Shown one piece after another: positions 37,926 to 48,290 of a stretch of DNA of 54,706 nt (position 1 is its first letter; each line of letters starts with the position of its first letter). Position numbers and translations under genes: made by a program. The notes under the pieces are model-generated. The model had not been told where the DNA came from and did no database searches. It worked only from the letters and a program-made list of their open reading frames with translations. Source of the DNA: a virus; the IMG/VR virus record IMGVR_UViG_3300011269_000005, positions 1-54,706 of that record, one strand, 5' to 3'.

Positions 37926-39124
37926 CCAAGTTCTAATCCTATCTTCGTTGGCATCGATGTATTCGAGTAGAAGCTTTCGCAGAATGGTCGCGCGCTACTG
38001 ATCAGCGCGCACTGATTACCGAGGGTCGTCACGCCGCCAGGGCCAACGGTCAGGTCGGTGCCCAGCCGCACCGCCGTCCCATCACTCACCTGAAAGCTCA
38101 CAAGCGCTTGTTCCGTGATCGTGCCGAAGTTGTGCGGGACATTCGCGCTATATTCATCGCGGTTGCCCTGCGTCGCGGTCGAGACATACTTGGTCGAATC
38201 TAAGGGAACATTGCTTACTGCCTGCCAATGATGCGTCACGCCCGTTACCGCATACTGCAATGGCGTCGAATCGCCCGAAGGCGAGGTATACGCACTGCGC
38301 TGCGGACCCACGAACGCAGCGATTCCGTTCGTTCCTGGATTGATGACCCAAGTCAGACCGAAATCCTCTACGATACTATCGTCAAATTCGGCATCGTAGG
38401 CGATCTGATCGATGAGAAGGCTATTATTGTTGGCGTTAGTCGCGCAATTGTTACACCCAAAGGAGTCTATCCTGAGACCGTTTGATTTATAGACATTGAT
38501 CGTTATGCTGCCCTGTGCCCAAGCGGTCTGCGAATTCACTCCCACCGTGGTGATGGTCTCGAACAAAAACCAGTTAGTAAGGCCGCTGCCGAAGGTCAAC
38601 TTAAAGGCGCCGCTGTTGCCGAGATTGGTATTGGCAGAATTCTTAAGCTGTAATTTGCCACTGGATTGAAGAACTAAGTAGGTTTGATCGGTTCCGCGCG
38701 CCCCCTGTGGGTTGCTGCTATCACACCAGAGGAATATGGCCGGGCTGCCGGCCGGCGCGACCTCGGCTCGGAACCACGCATATGTAATTAACGTCTGCGC
38801 GGGATTGCCGAGCTGACTAGCCCTCGTAGCGACGGTCGGCCCTGGATTCTCGCCGCTATGACCGTTCGGAACAATCTTGAGATAGGAGCCAGTCACATTG
38901 CTGCCTGGGAGTGTCCAAGGTACCGTCTGGCCGGACACGATGCTGGATGTGGAAGGATCGATTAGGACGTAAGGAGCAATAGCTGGGACGGTACTCTGCG
39001 TACCGTACTCGTCCCACGTCTCGAGAAAGGTGAAGGATGCACCAGCCGGAAGTGCCCATGCGCTCCAACACCAGAGCAGTGCGCCAATAATTACGCCCAC
39101 GGCGACGATTGAACGTAATCGCAT
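37919..39124 (-). CDS. Exported fibre-like protein (401 aa)
   Basis: Signal peptide ([20 protein letters not shown] then SAWA). A jelly-roll-like beta-rich mature part (ETWDEYGTQ, FLWCDSSNP, LQLKNSANTNLGNSG) resembling carbohydrate-binding or fibre-shaft domains. Overlaps its neighbours by seven and one bases. Function inferred from the tail-operon context. Confidence 0.55.
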   Translation of the reverse strand: MRLRSIVAVGVIIGALLWCWSAWALPAGASFTFLETWDEYGTQSTVPAIAPYVLIDPSTSSIVSGQTVPWTLPGSNVTGSYLKIVPNGHSGENPGPTVATRASQLGNPAQTLITYAWFRAEVAPAGSPAIFLWCDSSNPQGARGTDQTYLVLQSSGKLQLKNSANTNLGNSGAFKLTFGSGLTNWFLFETITTVGVNSQTAWAQGSITINVYKSNGLRIDSFGCNNCATNANNNSLLIDQIAYDAEFDDSIVEDFGLTWVINPGTNGIAAFVGPQRSAYTSPSGDSTPLQYAVTGVTHHWQAVSNVPLDSTKYVSTATQGNRDEYSANVPHNFGTITEQALVSFQVSDGTAVRLGTDLTVGPGGVTTLGNQCALISSARPFCESFYSNTSMPTKIGLELGW

Positions 39125-40638
39125 CAGTTTATCCGGTGCTCAAGCTTCACGGTCAAATCTAAGGCAGTGCAGGTGCCCGCCGTGATTTGCATACAGATAT
39201 AATCGCCCGCCGTCAGGGTCGCACTACTGACTGTGACATCAGCTGCACCCACAGCGGTGGGCGTGCTGGATACCAACGTTGTCGGTGAGCCACAGGCGTT
39301 CACCGTCGCCCCACAGTCCTGAATCTTGAGGGTCGGATTCCCCGCGCAGGTGAACAGACCTGCGGTGATAACGCCATTTTCAACGGTGCCCGCCTTGACC
39401 ACTTTGTGGCAGTCGAATAGCACCGTCGTGCCCGGTAGCGCGGTAAGATTCCCGGTATCGAACGTCATGAACCCCCGCGCCATATTCGCCGCAGAAACGT
39501 CGGAGCCGATGGTCAATGTCGCTACGGGGCAGTTGCCGTTCTGAGCACACGCCGCCGGTTGCGCAGGCACTGTCGCCTCCGATACGATATTCCAGTTTGT
39601 GCCGTCAAAACGCGCGTAGATTATTAAGATATTGCCGTTCGATGCGCCGATCTGAAGCTGCGCGCCCCCTACTGCCGCATAGTTAATCGTCCCCGTCGAT
39701 GCCGTGAAATTGTTAACAAGAACGGCACTCGCGCCTTGAGTCGCTTTATAGATAATCGTCTGGCCGACCGTACATGTAGCCGTGTCGAGATTTGGTGTGA
39801 CATTGCTCGCCGCGAGGGTTTGATCCCATTCATCTTGGGTATTGCCCGACGTGCAGGTTAGATCGGGCGTCGTACCCGATGCCGTATGCACTGATAGGAA
39901 TCCGCCGCCAGCCACACCCGTGGCCCCAGTTGGCCCTGTAGGTCCAGTTGGACCCGTAGGACCGGTCGGTCCCGTCGCCCCAGTAGCTCCGGTAACACCC
40001 GTCGCACCTGTAGGTCCAGACGGGCCTGTAGGTCCAGTAGGGCCTACGGCGCCGGTCGATCCCGCTCCGCCTGGTCCTGTAGCTCCCGTAACCCCGGTAG
40101 CTCCGGTCGCCCCCGTCGGGCCTGTAGCTCCCGTCGCGCCCACTCCGCTGGGTCCAGTCGGGCCAGTCGCCCCCGTGGGGCCTGATGGACCGGTGGCACC
40201 AGTCGCCCCCGCGCCTGAAGGTCCGGTTGCCCCGGTGACGCCAGTAGCTCCGGTAGGGCCGCTAGGTCCAGTAGGGCCGCTTGGACCACTCGGACCTGTG
40301 GAACCCGTTGCTCCGGTGGCTCCTGTCGGGCCGGTTGGACCAGACGATCCGATGGGACCGACGCCGCCACCTATATTGCAACTCCAGACGCCAGCCACCC
40401 GAATGGCTTCTACTCCTGTGCCGCCGCCTACGCATACCGGCGTCGCTTTGCAATCGTTACAAAAGACCTTCGTCGCATCGACCTGAGGAACTAGAGTACC
40501 GTTCGTCAAATCTACAAAGTTGACTGGCGCATAGGTGAGGGAGGTTCCGTTCAGTCGAATGGGCGGCGTGGCCAATGCCCACGCTGCGATCAATAGGAGC
40601 ACCAGCATGGGGAATAGAATTATCGGCATTCGTTTCAT
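39124..40638 (-). CDS. Exported collagen-like fibre protein (504 aa)
   Basis: Start ATG 40638 so that the signal peptide ([20 protein letters not shown] then ALA) is at the N-terminus; the frame runs on upstream over the previous gene. A ~100-residue beta region is followed by ~140 residues of Gly-X-Y ([12 protein letters not shown]) and a ~240-residue C-terminal head with seven or more Cys. Third collagen-like protein in the genome; likely a trimeric fibre. Confidence 0.8.
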   Translation of the reverse strand: MKRMPIILFPMLVLLLIAAWALATPPIRLNGTSLTYAPVNFVDLTNGTLVPQVDATKVFCNDCKATPVCVGGGTGVEAIRVAGVWSCNIGGGVGPIGSSGPTGPTGATGATGSTGPSGPSGPTGPSGPTGATGVTGATGPSGAGATGATGPSGPTGATGPTGPSGVGATGATGPTGATGATGVTGATGPGGAGSTGAVGPTGPTGPSGPTGATGVTGATGATGPTGPTGPTGPTGPTGATGVAGGGFLSVHTASGTTPDLTCTSGNTQDEWDQTLAASNVTPNLDTATCTVGQTIIYKATQGASAVLVNNFTASTGTINYAAVGGAQLQIGASNGNILIIYARFDGTNWNIVSEATVPAQPAACAQNGNCPVATLTIGSDVSAANMARGFMTFDTGNLTALPGTTVLFDCHKVVKAGTVENGVITAGLFTCAGNPTLKIQDCGATVNACGSPTTLVSSTPTAVGAADVTVSSATLTAGDYICMQITAGTCTALDLTVKLEHRIN

Positions 40639-40646
40639 GATTGTGC

Positions 40647-41195
40647 CTATGGTATCGGGAGCAACGAGATTTGCCCCCAGCCCGCCCATGTTCCTGGCGT
40701 TCCACCGACGACGCAGACAATCGCGCGCGGTCCCCCGAGCACTGGCGGCTGAATCCAGAACCAGTCCCCTATGGCGAACGTCCCACTAGTCGGCTTTCCC
40801 TGTGCGACCCCCTGAAACCCAGCGAGCATTTCCTGGATGATGAGGATAGCGTTATCGAGCGCTGCCTCGTGTGAACCTGCTGGGAATGGATCTTGCGGAT
40901 TATAGACAGCGGTCTGCGCCCGTGGCGTATGCCGCGTGATAAGTATCTGGCCGGCTGTTGCCGGAGCTACGCCAAAGGTAACCGTGCCACCTTCGCTATA
41001 AACGTTCAGCTTCGCGTCGAGGGCACCGCTCACGGTGTAATCGGTATTGAGGATTTTCGTCGTCACTACTCCGAGGGAATCCGTGAACTGAACGATCAGG
41101 TCAGGGATCGCCCTGAAATAGAAAGGATAGGGGAAGGCCGTGGCGATCCCGTCCGTCAAGTAGATTATGGTGAGAGTCTCGTCTTCGACTGCCAT
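40647..41195 (-). CDS. Tail fibre N-terminal anchor (T7 gp17-like)
   Basis: 182 aa. [60 protein letters not shown] and [12 protein letters not shown] are the virion-attachment domain of T7 gp17 (PF03906). It lacks a distal receptor part, so fibres are probably assembled with the exported proteins encoded just downstream. Confidence 0.85.
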   Translation of the reverse strand: MAVEDETLTIIYLTDGIATAFPYPFYFRAIPDLIVQFTDSLGVVTTKILNTDYTVSGALDAKLNVYSEGGTVTFGVAPATAGQILITRHTPRAQTAVYNPQDPFPAGSHEAALDNAILIIQEMLAGFQGVAQGKPTSGTFAIGDWFWIQPPVLGGPRAIVCVVGGTPGTWAGWGQISLLPIP

Positions 41196-41201
41196 GAGCT
41201 G

Positions 41202-42737
41202 CTAGCCCTCCCTATCAAATGGCGAGAAATTCATATCCGCGAACTTTGGTCGATTCATGTAGGTTTCCGGGTTAGCTCGCAGCACCGTCCTCGCCTCGCC
41301 CGCACCTAAGAGCATATATTGCGCAGCCTCTGCGACGTGAGAATCCATAGACTTCACGGCTTCATCGTGGTACCGCTCCTCGCCCACAACTTGCACTCGC
41401 TTGTAATGATAGCCACCAGCCAACGCCTTCCGAAGCTTCTGGCAATTCGGATGGACCATCATGCCGGGACTGCCATCGATTAGTTTGTTCAGGAAGTAGG
41501 CGAAAGTCTCACGACGCTTGATAGGATCGTTCGTGTGCGCCGGATGCGCGTCAATCCCGGCAGCGCGGAGCACGGTGAACGGCGTACTATCGTCGGTCTG
41601 CGCCCGCGCCTCGCCCGCTGGATCGCCCGTGATGGCAGCAAACGAACATCCCTGGTAACGCTCGCGCATTATCTGGGCTAGGAGGCCACCGAATTCGAGC
41701 GCCCCCATATCCTCCGTAACCACCTCCGAATGAATCCGCCACGCACCCATTGCTGTCCGTTGACCAAAAGTTGCTGCGGGAGTTCGTCCAAAGTCAATTC
41801 CAACGTATAGCGGAATGCCCCGGATAAGGGGGAACTCTTTGCAGTGAACTGAATCCTTATACTCCGGATAAACCGGTTTGCCTTCCTGGACAAAGCCGTA
41901 GTCTCCGTCGACATAGACCTTGATCCAGTCATCCGACTTGCCGGCCATAAGGCGCTCATAGTAACCGGGAGGTAGATTTTTGATGTTCTCAGCGGCGGTC
42001 GACCGTCCGCTAGGCTGGGCAAAGAATTCTTGGAGCTTTTGCCGATCTGTCTGAAGCGTTCCGAGTTCCCGGAGCCGCTGGGCGATTTCCTCATTGCGCA
42101 TCACCATCTCCGGGTCTGGGAAATCCGCCATCTTCGCCCACCAGTGATCGGTGTCGGGCGAGTTGGTATCCATGACGATTTGGGGCATCGCGCAGGTATG
42201 GGTAACGTTCCCTTCTCCATCGCGGATGGTGCGCGGGAAACGACCGACCCGGCCGGTGAGTCCGTCGAGGATCGCCTTGGGCAATTCGCGCGCCTCGTTG
42301 ATCCAGGCATCGCTGAGGTCCATCGAAAGCAGTTTGCGGATATCGTCGGGCGTATCGAGCGCGAGGAAGATGATTTCCCAATCGACCTTCGGATTATCGG
42401 CTGTAATGTGGTGTGTCGGCGGTCCTTTATCACGCCAGTTACCAACCGTCGGCGGCACCCAGACATGCCAAGTCTTGATGGTCGTGGTCGCAAGTTCAGG
42501 GTAGGAGTTACGCACGATGGCTGTGCGGCGGCGTATCACGCCATCTGGTCCTGACTTCTGGCGCGTGAAATTATATAGCAGCTTTGCGATGCATGCCGTC
42601 GATTTTCCACTGCCGAAAGGTCCTCTGACGCCGCAGATAAGCGCGTTGCTGACAACAAACTGTTCCGCTACCGGCCCCGGCGGAAACCAATCGAACTTGA
42701 GCAAGGGCGGTGGCGGGATTCCGATCCGAGTTTTCAT
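41202..42737 (-). CDS. terL: Terminase large subunit
   Basis: 511 aa. N-terminal ATPase: Walker A GPFGSGKST (residues ~39-47), an adenine/Walker B region with WEIIFLALDTPDD, then SDAWINEARELP. C-terminal RNase H-like nuclease: YVGIDFGRTPAATFG near residue 310, TGDPAGEARAQTDD and HDEAVKSMDSHVAEAAQYML. Length typical for T7-like phages. Pumps DNA through the portal with the small subunit. ATGA start from the 37-aa gene. Confidence 0.95.
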   Translation of the reverse strand: MKTRIGIPPPPLLKFDWFPPGPVAEQFVVSNALICGVRGPFGSGKSTACIAKLLYNFTRQKSGPDGVIRRRTAIVRNSYPELATTTIKTWHVWVPPTVGNWRDKGPPTHHITADNPKVDWEIIFLALDTPDDIRKLLSMDLSDAWINEARELPKAILDGLTGRVGRFPRTIRDGEGNVTHTCAMPQIVMDTNSPDTDHWWAKMADFPDPEMVMRNEEIAQRLRELGTLQTDRQKLQEFFAQPSGRSTAAENIKNLPPGYYERLMAGKSDDWIKVYVDGDYGFVQEGKPVYPEYKDSVHCKEFPLIRGIPLYVGIDFGRTPAATFGQRTAMGAWRIHSEVVTEDMGALEFGGLLAQIMRERYQGCSFAAITGDPAGEARAQTDDSTPFTVLRAAGIDAHPAHTNDPIKRRETFAYFLNKLIDGSPGMMVHPNCQKLRKALAGGYHYKRVQVVGEERYHDEAVKSMDSHVAEAAQYMLLGAGEARTVLRANPETYMNRPKFADMNFSPFDREG

Positions 42738-42847
42738 TTCACAATGTCGCCATCTGTGATAACATCGTTGTTAGCGGTGCCAGGTCTATACCGGGAGTAC
42801 GAGATCATTCGGAATCCTAGAGAGCAGGCCTGGCATCTTGCTTTCAT
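42734..42847 (-). CDS. Small protein between ejection protein and terminase (37 aa)
   Basis: ATGA overlaps on both sides (42844-42847 and 42734-42737). MKARCQACSLGFRMISYSRY with one CxxC. Not recognised; the double coupling is strong support. Confidence 0.55.
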   Translation of the reverse strand: MKARCQACSLGFRMISYSRYRPGTANNDVITDGDIVK

Positions 42848-45800
42848 TGTAGCCTCGGGACTATGGCATTAGACGGACCTGCCACGCCGAACTCATTAGC
42901 GACCGGGGGTGAACCACTCAGAGCCTGTATGGCATCGGGCGAGAGGCCACGGAGCGCTTCTTTATGATTCTCCACCATATCGGCGATCTTCGGGTCATCG
43001 AGCATTCCCACGTTCGCGATATGGGATGCTCGCGCTAGAATATTCTCGATGGTTACCTTCTTTAGTTGGTCGGGATCGGTCGGATAATCCTTGTCGTTGA
43101 TGTAGCTTTCGAGATCTTCCCGCAGCCCGTCCGCCCTATCGGCGTTCCATTTCTCGGTTGCGCCTGGGAACTTATCGAGAAATTGTGGCGGATGCTGTGC
43201 ATTCACGTTCAAGCGTGCCAATTCGTTCACGACGTTATCATGGCTTACCTTTGTCACGTTGACCGGATAGAGCAACCGTGCGGGTAGCCCCATCGTCGGA
43301 TTTGGCGCTGGCTTGTTGAAGATGTCCACCTTCGGCTGAACGTTCTGTGCCAATCCCGCAGTTGGCGAGAATGGCAACCCAGCCTCGGTTAGTGGGTCCA
43401 ACTTATGAATCCCCGGAATGCCGGTTTCGAGTTCCTGCGCAACCGTCTGGGGGTTGCGTGCCAGCGTATCCGTCCCCATCGCGACGCCTCTCAACAACGC
43501 CGACCAAGGAACGAGACCGGATGCTTCTGAGCCGACAAATTGCTTAAGCGCTTTCGGTTCACCGTCTGCGATGTCGGTCCAGAGCTTCTTGATGTTGACT
43601 AAGCCCTGCACGATAGAATCGTTCGCCATCGAATTGCCGATTGCGCGCGCTGCGGCGCCCGCCTTATCGAGCGCATCGGGATCGCTCATAGCATCGCGAT
43701 TCTGTAGATAGTTCCCGATAATGCCGAATGGCGTATCGAGCGGCGGAGGCAGTGCTACTAGCGAATCGCCGAACCTCGCTTTCGGTGAGCCGTACTTATC
43801 GAGCACGAGGTTCCCCTGATGGAATTCGTGGGCAATAGCCACGCTCATCATCGCGCCAAATGCCTGCTTCGCGAGCGCGGCGCTGCGTTGCTGAGCGGTC
43901 CCGTAGGCGATGTCGGACGCTTGAGTGAGCGCGCCCAGCCCCGGCGTGTAATCAAGGCCCATCTTCTTGACGTTATACGCAATGCGGAAAAACGGCATCA
44001 ATTGTTTGAGCACGGGGTACTGGAATACATCCGAGACGCTTTTCGCGAATGTGCCCTGTTCAAGTTGATTCACGAAGGTCATCGAATCGGCTTCTTTACT
44101 GGCGTTCAGCCGCATCTCGGCAGGCATGTCATTGATGGTGCCGTGATACAGTTCGGTGGCACGATTGTAGCCTTTGATACCGTCAAGCCCTTCCGCGGCG
44201 GCCTGGTCGACCGCGTCGCGCCACGCCAACATGTGCCCGGCCATCGAGGTCCCGGCAGAATGCACGAATTGATGGACGCCCGTCAGGACGTTCCCGCCAA
44301 GGCGCAGCACATTGCCGAGATAATCCACACCCTTCCCGATTCCGCTACTCTCCCAGTCGGCGGTGTCAGGATTGTATGCACCGAGCCCGAAAGCCTGTCC
44401 CGAGATTGCGCGGTGCGCACCGTAGCCGAAAGGATTGTCAGCCTCGATACTGCCGCCTTCCATTTGCGACAGCCGCTTGCCCGTCTTGCCGCTCTCCAAG
44501 CCGATGTCGGCAGAATGCCAGAAACCATTCACTATACCTTGGATACCTGCTAGCGGCTCGCCGAGCTTGACGCCCGATCCCGGCATCATCCCCTGAATCA
44601 GCCGCGTCGGGAGGGTCATCAGCCCAGATACCGTGCTCGAAGTGGCGATCCGGCTGGAGGTCCGGCCAGCGTTACTTAGCAGATTGTTGAAGTAATACTC
44701 GTTGAATGCGTTGTAGAGAGATCGCCCCAGTCCCACATCCTCAGACATTTGCCGTGCGACGCGGGCGAACTTATCGGGACCACCAAGCTGATGAAGCAAG
44801 TCGGACAATCTCTGTGCGTTGTCACCCTCGCCAAGTTGCTGGGCGATCTTGGCCGTCGCTGCCACAAACGCATTCCCCGGCTTATTGGGGTCAAGAATTT
44901 GGAGGCTACGGCCAACATCTGAGCGCGTACCGGCCAAGACGGAATAGTTTTCGGCGAATGCGGCGAAGCGATTGCCGAGTTGCTGAAGGCCAGTACTCAC
45001 ATCCTCGCCCTTCGCTGCGCGCGCCCAGAGGTCTTCATTGAAGGAATGGATACCTTTATTTTCTTCATGGTAAGTGCTGGCCAACGCCTGAACATGCGCG
45101 GCCAATTGAGGCTTCTCTGCACCTTGGGCATAATAAGATTCGAGGTCCTGCCGGAGTGACTTCGATTCGTCCATCGTGAGCGATTCAGGGACGGTAGTTG
45201 CGATCTCGGGCTTGCCGAATTCGGTTGCGGTCTGCTCGCCGACGCGGACGGCCTTGAGGTTGTCGAGTTGCTTCTGAGCGAGGGTTGAGGCTGCTGCCGC
45301 CGGCGTCGCGTGCTCGGGCGGAATTACGGGAGCCGGCGCGGCGGATGCGGGGGTTGCCGCACTACCCGCTACAGCGCCGGTCCCTTCAGCGGTCGCCGGA
45401 GGAGGAGATGCCGGAGTAGCCGCCGATTTTATCGGATTGCCCTGAGTATCGAGAATTGTGCCCTTCGGGAATTCTGTTACGCCCTCTGTTGTCGCCTCTG
45501 CACCCTTTGCAGCTTTGACCGCCGTGCCTGCTTCTTCTGTGGCATCAACGGCTTCGCCAGCTTTCCCGATTCCCAACGGCAGTGTAGCCACCTGCGTTCC
45601 GAGGCTAGCTATCTTGCCTATGGTATCGGGATCGATAGGTGAATTCGGATAGACGCGCTTCGCGATACTGCTGGCAGCCTCGGCCACTATATCACTAGAC
45701 TGTAAGGCTTCCTGTTGAGCCGTGGGAACTCCGGCAGGTGGTCTAGCGGGAGTCATCGGCGGCGCTAGCTCGGCATTCGCAGTGACAGGTTGTGCCGTCT

Positions 45801-46302
45801 CGGGATGTATCAGCCTCAGCAATTCGGGATGTTCAGCCAGCAGCGTGCGGCCATTCGCCACGTCCTGATTATCTGCCTGGCGTGCTGCGTACTGCTGATC
45901 GACGGATGCGGGACCGTTCGCGCCGTGAGACGCGCGGTCAGCATAGTTGGCGGCAATCCCACTAGGCGATCCACCGGATGGTCCGGCTATCTTGAGCACA
46001 CTGTCCGCGTATTCGTCCGATGTCGGGAATCCTGGGCCAGGGTCGCCTCGCCCGTAGTAAGACTTCAGCCCTTCTCGTTCGTTGCCATTGTGCTGATCCA
46101 CCAACGATCCGAGGATCGTTGTCCCGGCCATCCGATTGTATGCGGGATCGCGTAGACGGCTAGGATCGAAACCATAAGCCTTTGCCGTCTCTGGTTCGAT
46201 CTGCATCAACCCGACCGCACCAGCGCCGGCATCCTGTGGATTGGCCCTGCCACCAGTTTCCTGCTGAATTACAGCATTCACCAATTCTGGGCGGGCTGGC
46301 AT
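42844..46302 (-). CDS. Internal virion protein with N-terminal lytic transglycosylase (T7 gp16-like)
   Basis: 1152 aa. Residues 1-90 are an SLT domain: ELVNAVIQQETGG (catalytic Glu15), GAVGLMQIEPETAKAYG and YNRMAGTTILGSL. A Pro/Ala-rich linker and a long helical body follow. The protein cuts peptidoglycan and forms the ejection channel on infection, matching T7 gp16 in order and domain layout though shorter. TAATG start from the upstream ejection protein. Confidence 0.9.
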   Translation of the reverse strand: MPARPELVNAVIQQETGGRANPQDAGAGAVGLMQIEPETAKAYGFDPSRLRDPAYNRMAGTTILGSLVDQHNGNEREGLKSYYGRGDPGPGFPTSDEYADSVLKIAGPSGGSPSGIAANYADRASHGANGPASVDQQYAARQADNQDVANGRTLLAEHPELLRLIHPETAQPVTANAELAPPMTPARPPAGVPTAQQEALQSSDIVAEAASSIAKRVYPNSPIDPDTIGKIASLGTQVATLPLGIGKAGEAVDATEEAGTAVKAAKGAEATTEGVTEFPKGTILDTQGNPIKSAATPASPPPATAEGTGAVAGSAATPASAAPAPVIPPEHATPAAAASTLAQKQLDNLKAVRVGEQTATEFGKPEIATTVPESLTMDESKSLRQDLESYYAQGAEKPQLAAHVQALASTYHEENKGIHSFNEDLWARAAKGEDVSTGLQQLGNRFAAFAENYSVLAGTRSDVGRSLQILDPNKPGNAFVAATAKIAQQLGEGDNAQRLSDLLHQLGGPDKFARVARQMSEDVGLGRSLYNAFNEYYFNNLLSNAGRTSSRIATSSTVSGLMTLPTRLIQGMMPGSGVKLGEPLAGIQGIVNGFWHSADIGLESGKTGKRLSQMEGGSIEADNPFGYGAHRAISGQAFGLGAYNPDTADWESSGIGKGVDYLGNVLRLGGNVLTGVHQFVHSAGTSMAGHMLAWRDAVDQAAAEGLDGIKGYNRATELYHGTINDMPAEMRLNASKEADSMTFVNQLEQGTFAKSVSDVFQYPVLKQLMPFFRIAYNVKKMGLDYTPGLGALTQASDIAYGTAQQRSAALAKQAFGAMMSVAIAHEFHQGNLVLDKYGSPKARFGDSLVALPPPLDTPFGIIGNYLQNRDAMSDPDALDKAGAAARAIGNSMANDSIVQGLVNIKKLWTDIADGEPKALKQFVGSEASGLVPWSALLRGVAMGTDTLARNPQTVAQELETGIPGIHKLDPLTEAGLPFSPTAGLAQNVQPKVDIFNKPAPNPTMGLPARLLYPVNVTKVSHDNVVNELARLNVNAQHPPQFLDKFPGATEKWNADRADGLREDLESYINDKDYPTDPDQLKKVTIENILARASHIANVGMLDDPKIADMVENHKEALRGLSPDAIQALSGSPPVANEFGVAGPSNAIVPRLQ

Positions 46303-47807
46303 TAGTGGGGCATCGCCTCCGGATGGGCCTTCATGTAGGCCGCTATTTTCCGCGCATCATCGTCGGTGATAGCAGGTGTTGGTCCGGGGGCTAGTGGCGG
46401 CCTAGCGGCAGGCGTCCCGCCGCGCGACGGTCTCGGGTTCGCCTTGACGGCATCCTCCATCGCTTTCTGATAAAAACTCGGAGCTTCCGCCGGATGCCCG
46501 TAAATCGCGGCTTCGTAAGCCATCGTCGCCTGCTGCCGGGCGCGCGCGAATGCTCCAGGCTGGCGCATCTCCATAATGCGATCTTGCCGGGTCTCGGGAT
46601 AATAATTCGAGTCGATGGCAGCGCGTGCGCGGATATTCGCTTGCCCCGCGGGCGTCTTGATGCCTGTGAGATGCTGATGTAGTTCGAGATTCAATTCGCT
46701 GGCACTGCGACCATCAAGTTGCCGAGTCGCCCCCGCAAGCCCTATATCGCGTTGAATCCCGTTGATCTCATCCTCGGAACTGGCACTCGCTATCCGTTGA
46801 TGCCAGCCGTCGAGCACGTCCGGCGCGGTAGCGACCGTATAGTCATAGCCTGTGAAGCCACGAAAATCCTTATCATCGATCACGCGATGGGCAGCATCGT
46901 TGTTGAGCCGATCCATGTCGGGCTGCCCATTCTGCTTGATGTAGTTCTGCTGATATTGAATCGCAGCCATCCGCGCCGCGCCCGCGTTCGCTTCCATCGC
47001 ACGCACTGGCGCACCTATCGCGGTGGTCTGCGCTGATAACAATGACGATTCCTGCTGAGGCGTGAACTTACCGGGGTTGGCCTTGATGAAGTCTTGGAGC
47101 AGTGTGGGATGCGCCGCATCGGGACTGCGCGCAAGTGCCTGCGCACGCTCGAGAGTGGCCTGATCCTCGAATTGTTGCTTGTAGAATGCGGCCGCCTGGG
47201 GATTCTTCGGCCACATCTGATCGACCATTCCCGCATATTTCGTGCGTGCTGCCACTGATGCGGGGCCTTCGGTGATCGAACCATCCTGCGCTATTCCGAA
47301 ATCACCGCCAGCGGCACCCGCCAGTTTTGTGCCGAGCGCTTTTAGTTGGGTATCCTGTTCTCGCGCAGTCTGTGCCGTGCCCGCCATGAGCGCATCGCGA
47401 TAGATAGATCCCTGAATCGCGGGCAAGCGCTGTTGTAAATAACCGGAGATGTGAGCATTGGCCGGATCTCCGATCATCTTCTGGGAGATTTCATTACCCT
47501 GCTGCTGGACGGTCGAAGCCCATTGGTCACCGGGAAGCTGTTTCGCATCGGCGTAGACCTTGGCGATCTGGTCTTTGTACCGTTCTTCGGCCGCATCAGC
47601 ATCGAGTATATTTTTGTGGCGTGCCTGTACCGCTAGGATGTCGCCTATCCGATTTAACGATTCCCCTGCTCTGACAGCACCGCGCAATCCCTCCGCAATT
47701 GGATTAACAATCTCTGGTACATTGAGCAGAGGAGGTCGTGGCCGATTCGGGATCGTCGGCGTTGGAACTGTCTCGCCAATCTGCGGTATTTGCGCGAAGC
47801 CCCCCAT
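46302..47807 (-). CDS. Internal virion protein (T7 gp15-like)
   Basis: 501 aa, helical, Ala/Gln-rich. The N-terminus MGGFAQIPQIGETVPTPTIP with NVPEI resembles T7-like internal virion proteins; position between gp14-like and gp16-like genes is the main evidence. Part of the ejected channel. Confidence 0.75.
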   Translation of the reverse strand: MGGFAQIPQIGETVPTPTIPNRPRPPLLNVPEIVNPIAEGLRGAVRAGESLNRIGDILAVQARHKNILDADAAEERYKDQIAKVYADAKQLPGDQWASTVQQQGNEISQKMIGDPANAHISGYLQQRLPAIQGSIYRDALMAGTAQTAREQDTQLKALGTKLAGAAGGDFGIAQDGSITEGPASVAARTKYAGMVDQMWPKNPQAAAFYKQQFEDQATLERAQALARSPDAAHPTLLQDFIKANPGKFTPQQESSLLSAQTTAIGAPVRAMEANAGAARMAAIQYQQNYIKQNGQPDMDRLNNDAAHRVIDDKDFRGFTGYDYTVATAPDVLDGWHQRIASASSEDEINGIQRDIGLAGATRQLDGRSASELNLELHQHLTGIKTPAGQANIRARAAIDSNYYPETRQDRIMEMRQPGAFARARQQATMAYEAAIYGHPAEAPSFYQKAMEDAVKANPRPSRGGTPAARPPLAPGPTPAITDDDARKIAAYMKAHPEAMPH

Positions 47808-48290
47808 CTATGGCCCCTTCTTCCCCGGCACATATCCACCATAGCCGCCTGAGACCCCGGTGAGCAGCGATGTCCCAATGCCGCCATAGAGCGCGTCTTC
47901 TGCATTGGAACGATAAATACGACTTTGATATCTCTCCACCGCTGCCGCATCAAATGCCTGATGGCGTTCGAGTTCTCCACCGTACCAGATATTGAGAGCG
48001 TCCATGCGGGCATTCGTAGCGCTCTGCTTCTCAACGGTCTGCACGCTGCCGCCAGTTCCGATGTTGGCCTGTCCAAAGGCTGCCGCCTGTTCGCCGAGCG
48101 CCGCCGCCGATCTACGTTGCGACTGCGCCATATTCGCTGCCGCCGTATTGCTTTCGGACACGCCTTGCTGCGTCAGAACTGCGGCATTATAGTCCGCCGC
48201 TTTGGCCTGAGCTGAGAACTGATTGCTCCTCTGGATAGCCCCGAACACACCAGCGGTGGTTCCTACAATGGCCATCGTCACCGGGTCCAT
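47808..48290 (-). CDS. Internal virion protein (T7 gp14-like)
   Basis: 160 aa. MDPVTMAIVGTTAGVFGAIQ start with a small hydrophobic patch, then A/Q-rich helix (QAKAADYNAAVLTQQGVSES) as in gp14-type ejection proteins. Ends GYVPGKKGP. Adjacent to the gp15-like gene. Confidence 0.8.
   Translation of the reverse strand: MDPVTMAIVGTTAGVFGAIQRSNQFSAQAKAADYNAAVLTQQGVSESNTAAANMAQSQRRSAAALGEQAAAFGQANIGTGGSVQTVEKQSATNARMDALNIWYGGELERHQAFDAAAVERYQSRIYRSNAEDALYGGIGTSLLTGVSGGYGGYVPGKKGP

Noticed and set aside
39842-40486. Periodic repeat possibly a CRISPR or tandem repeat array
   Set aside because: Nine-base-related triplet periodicity comes from Gly-X-Y coding; no constant repeat with unique spacers.
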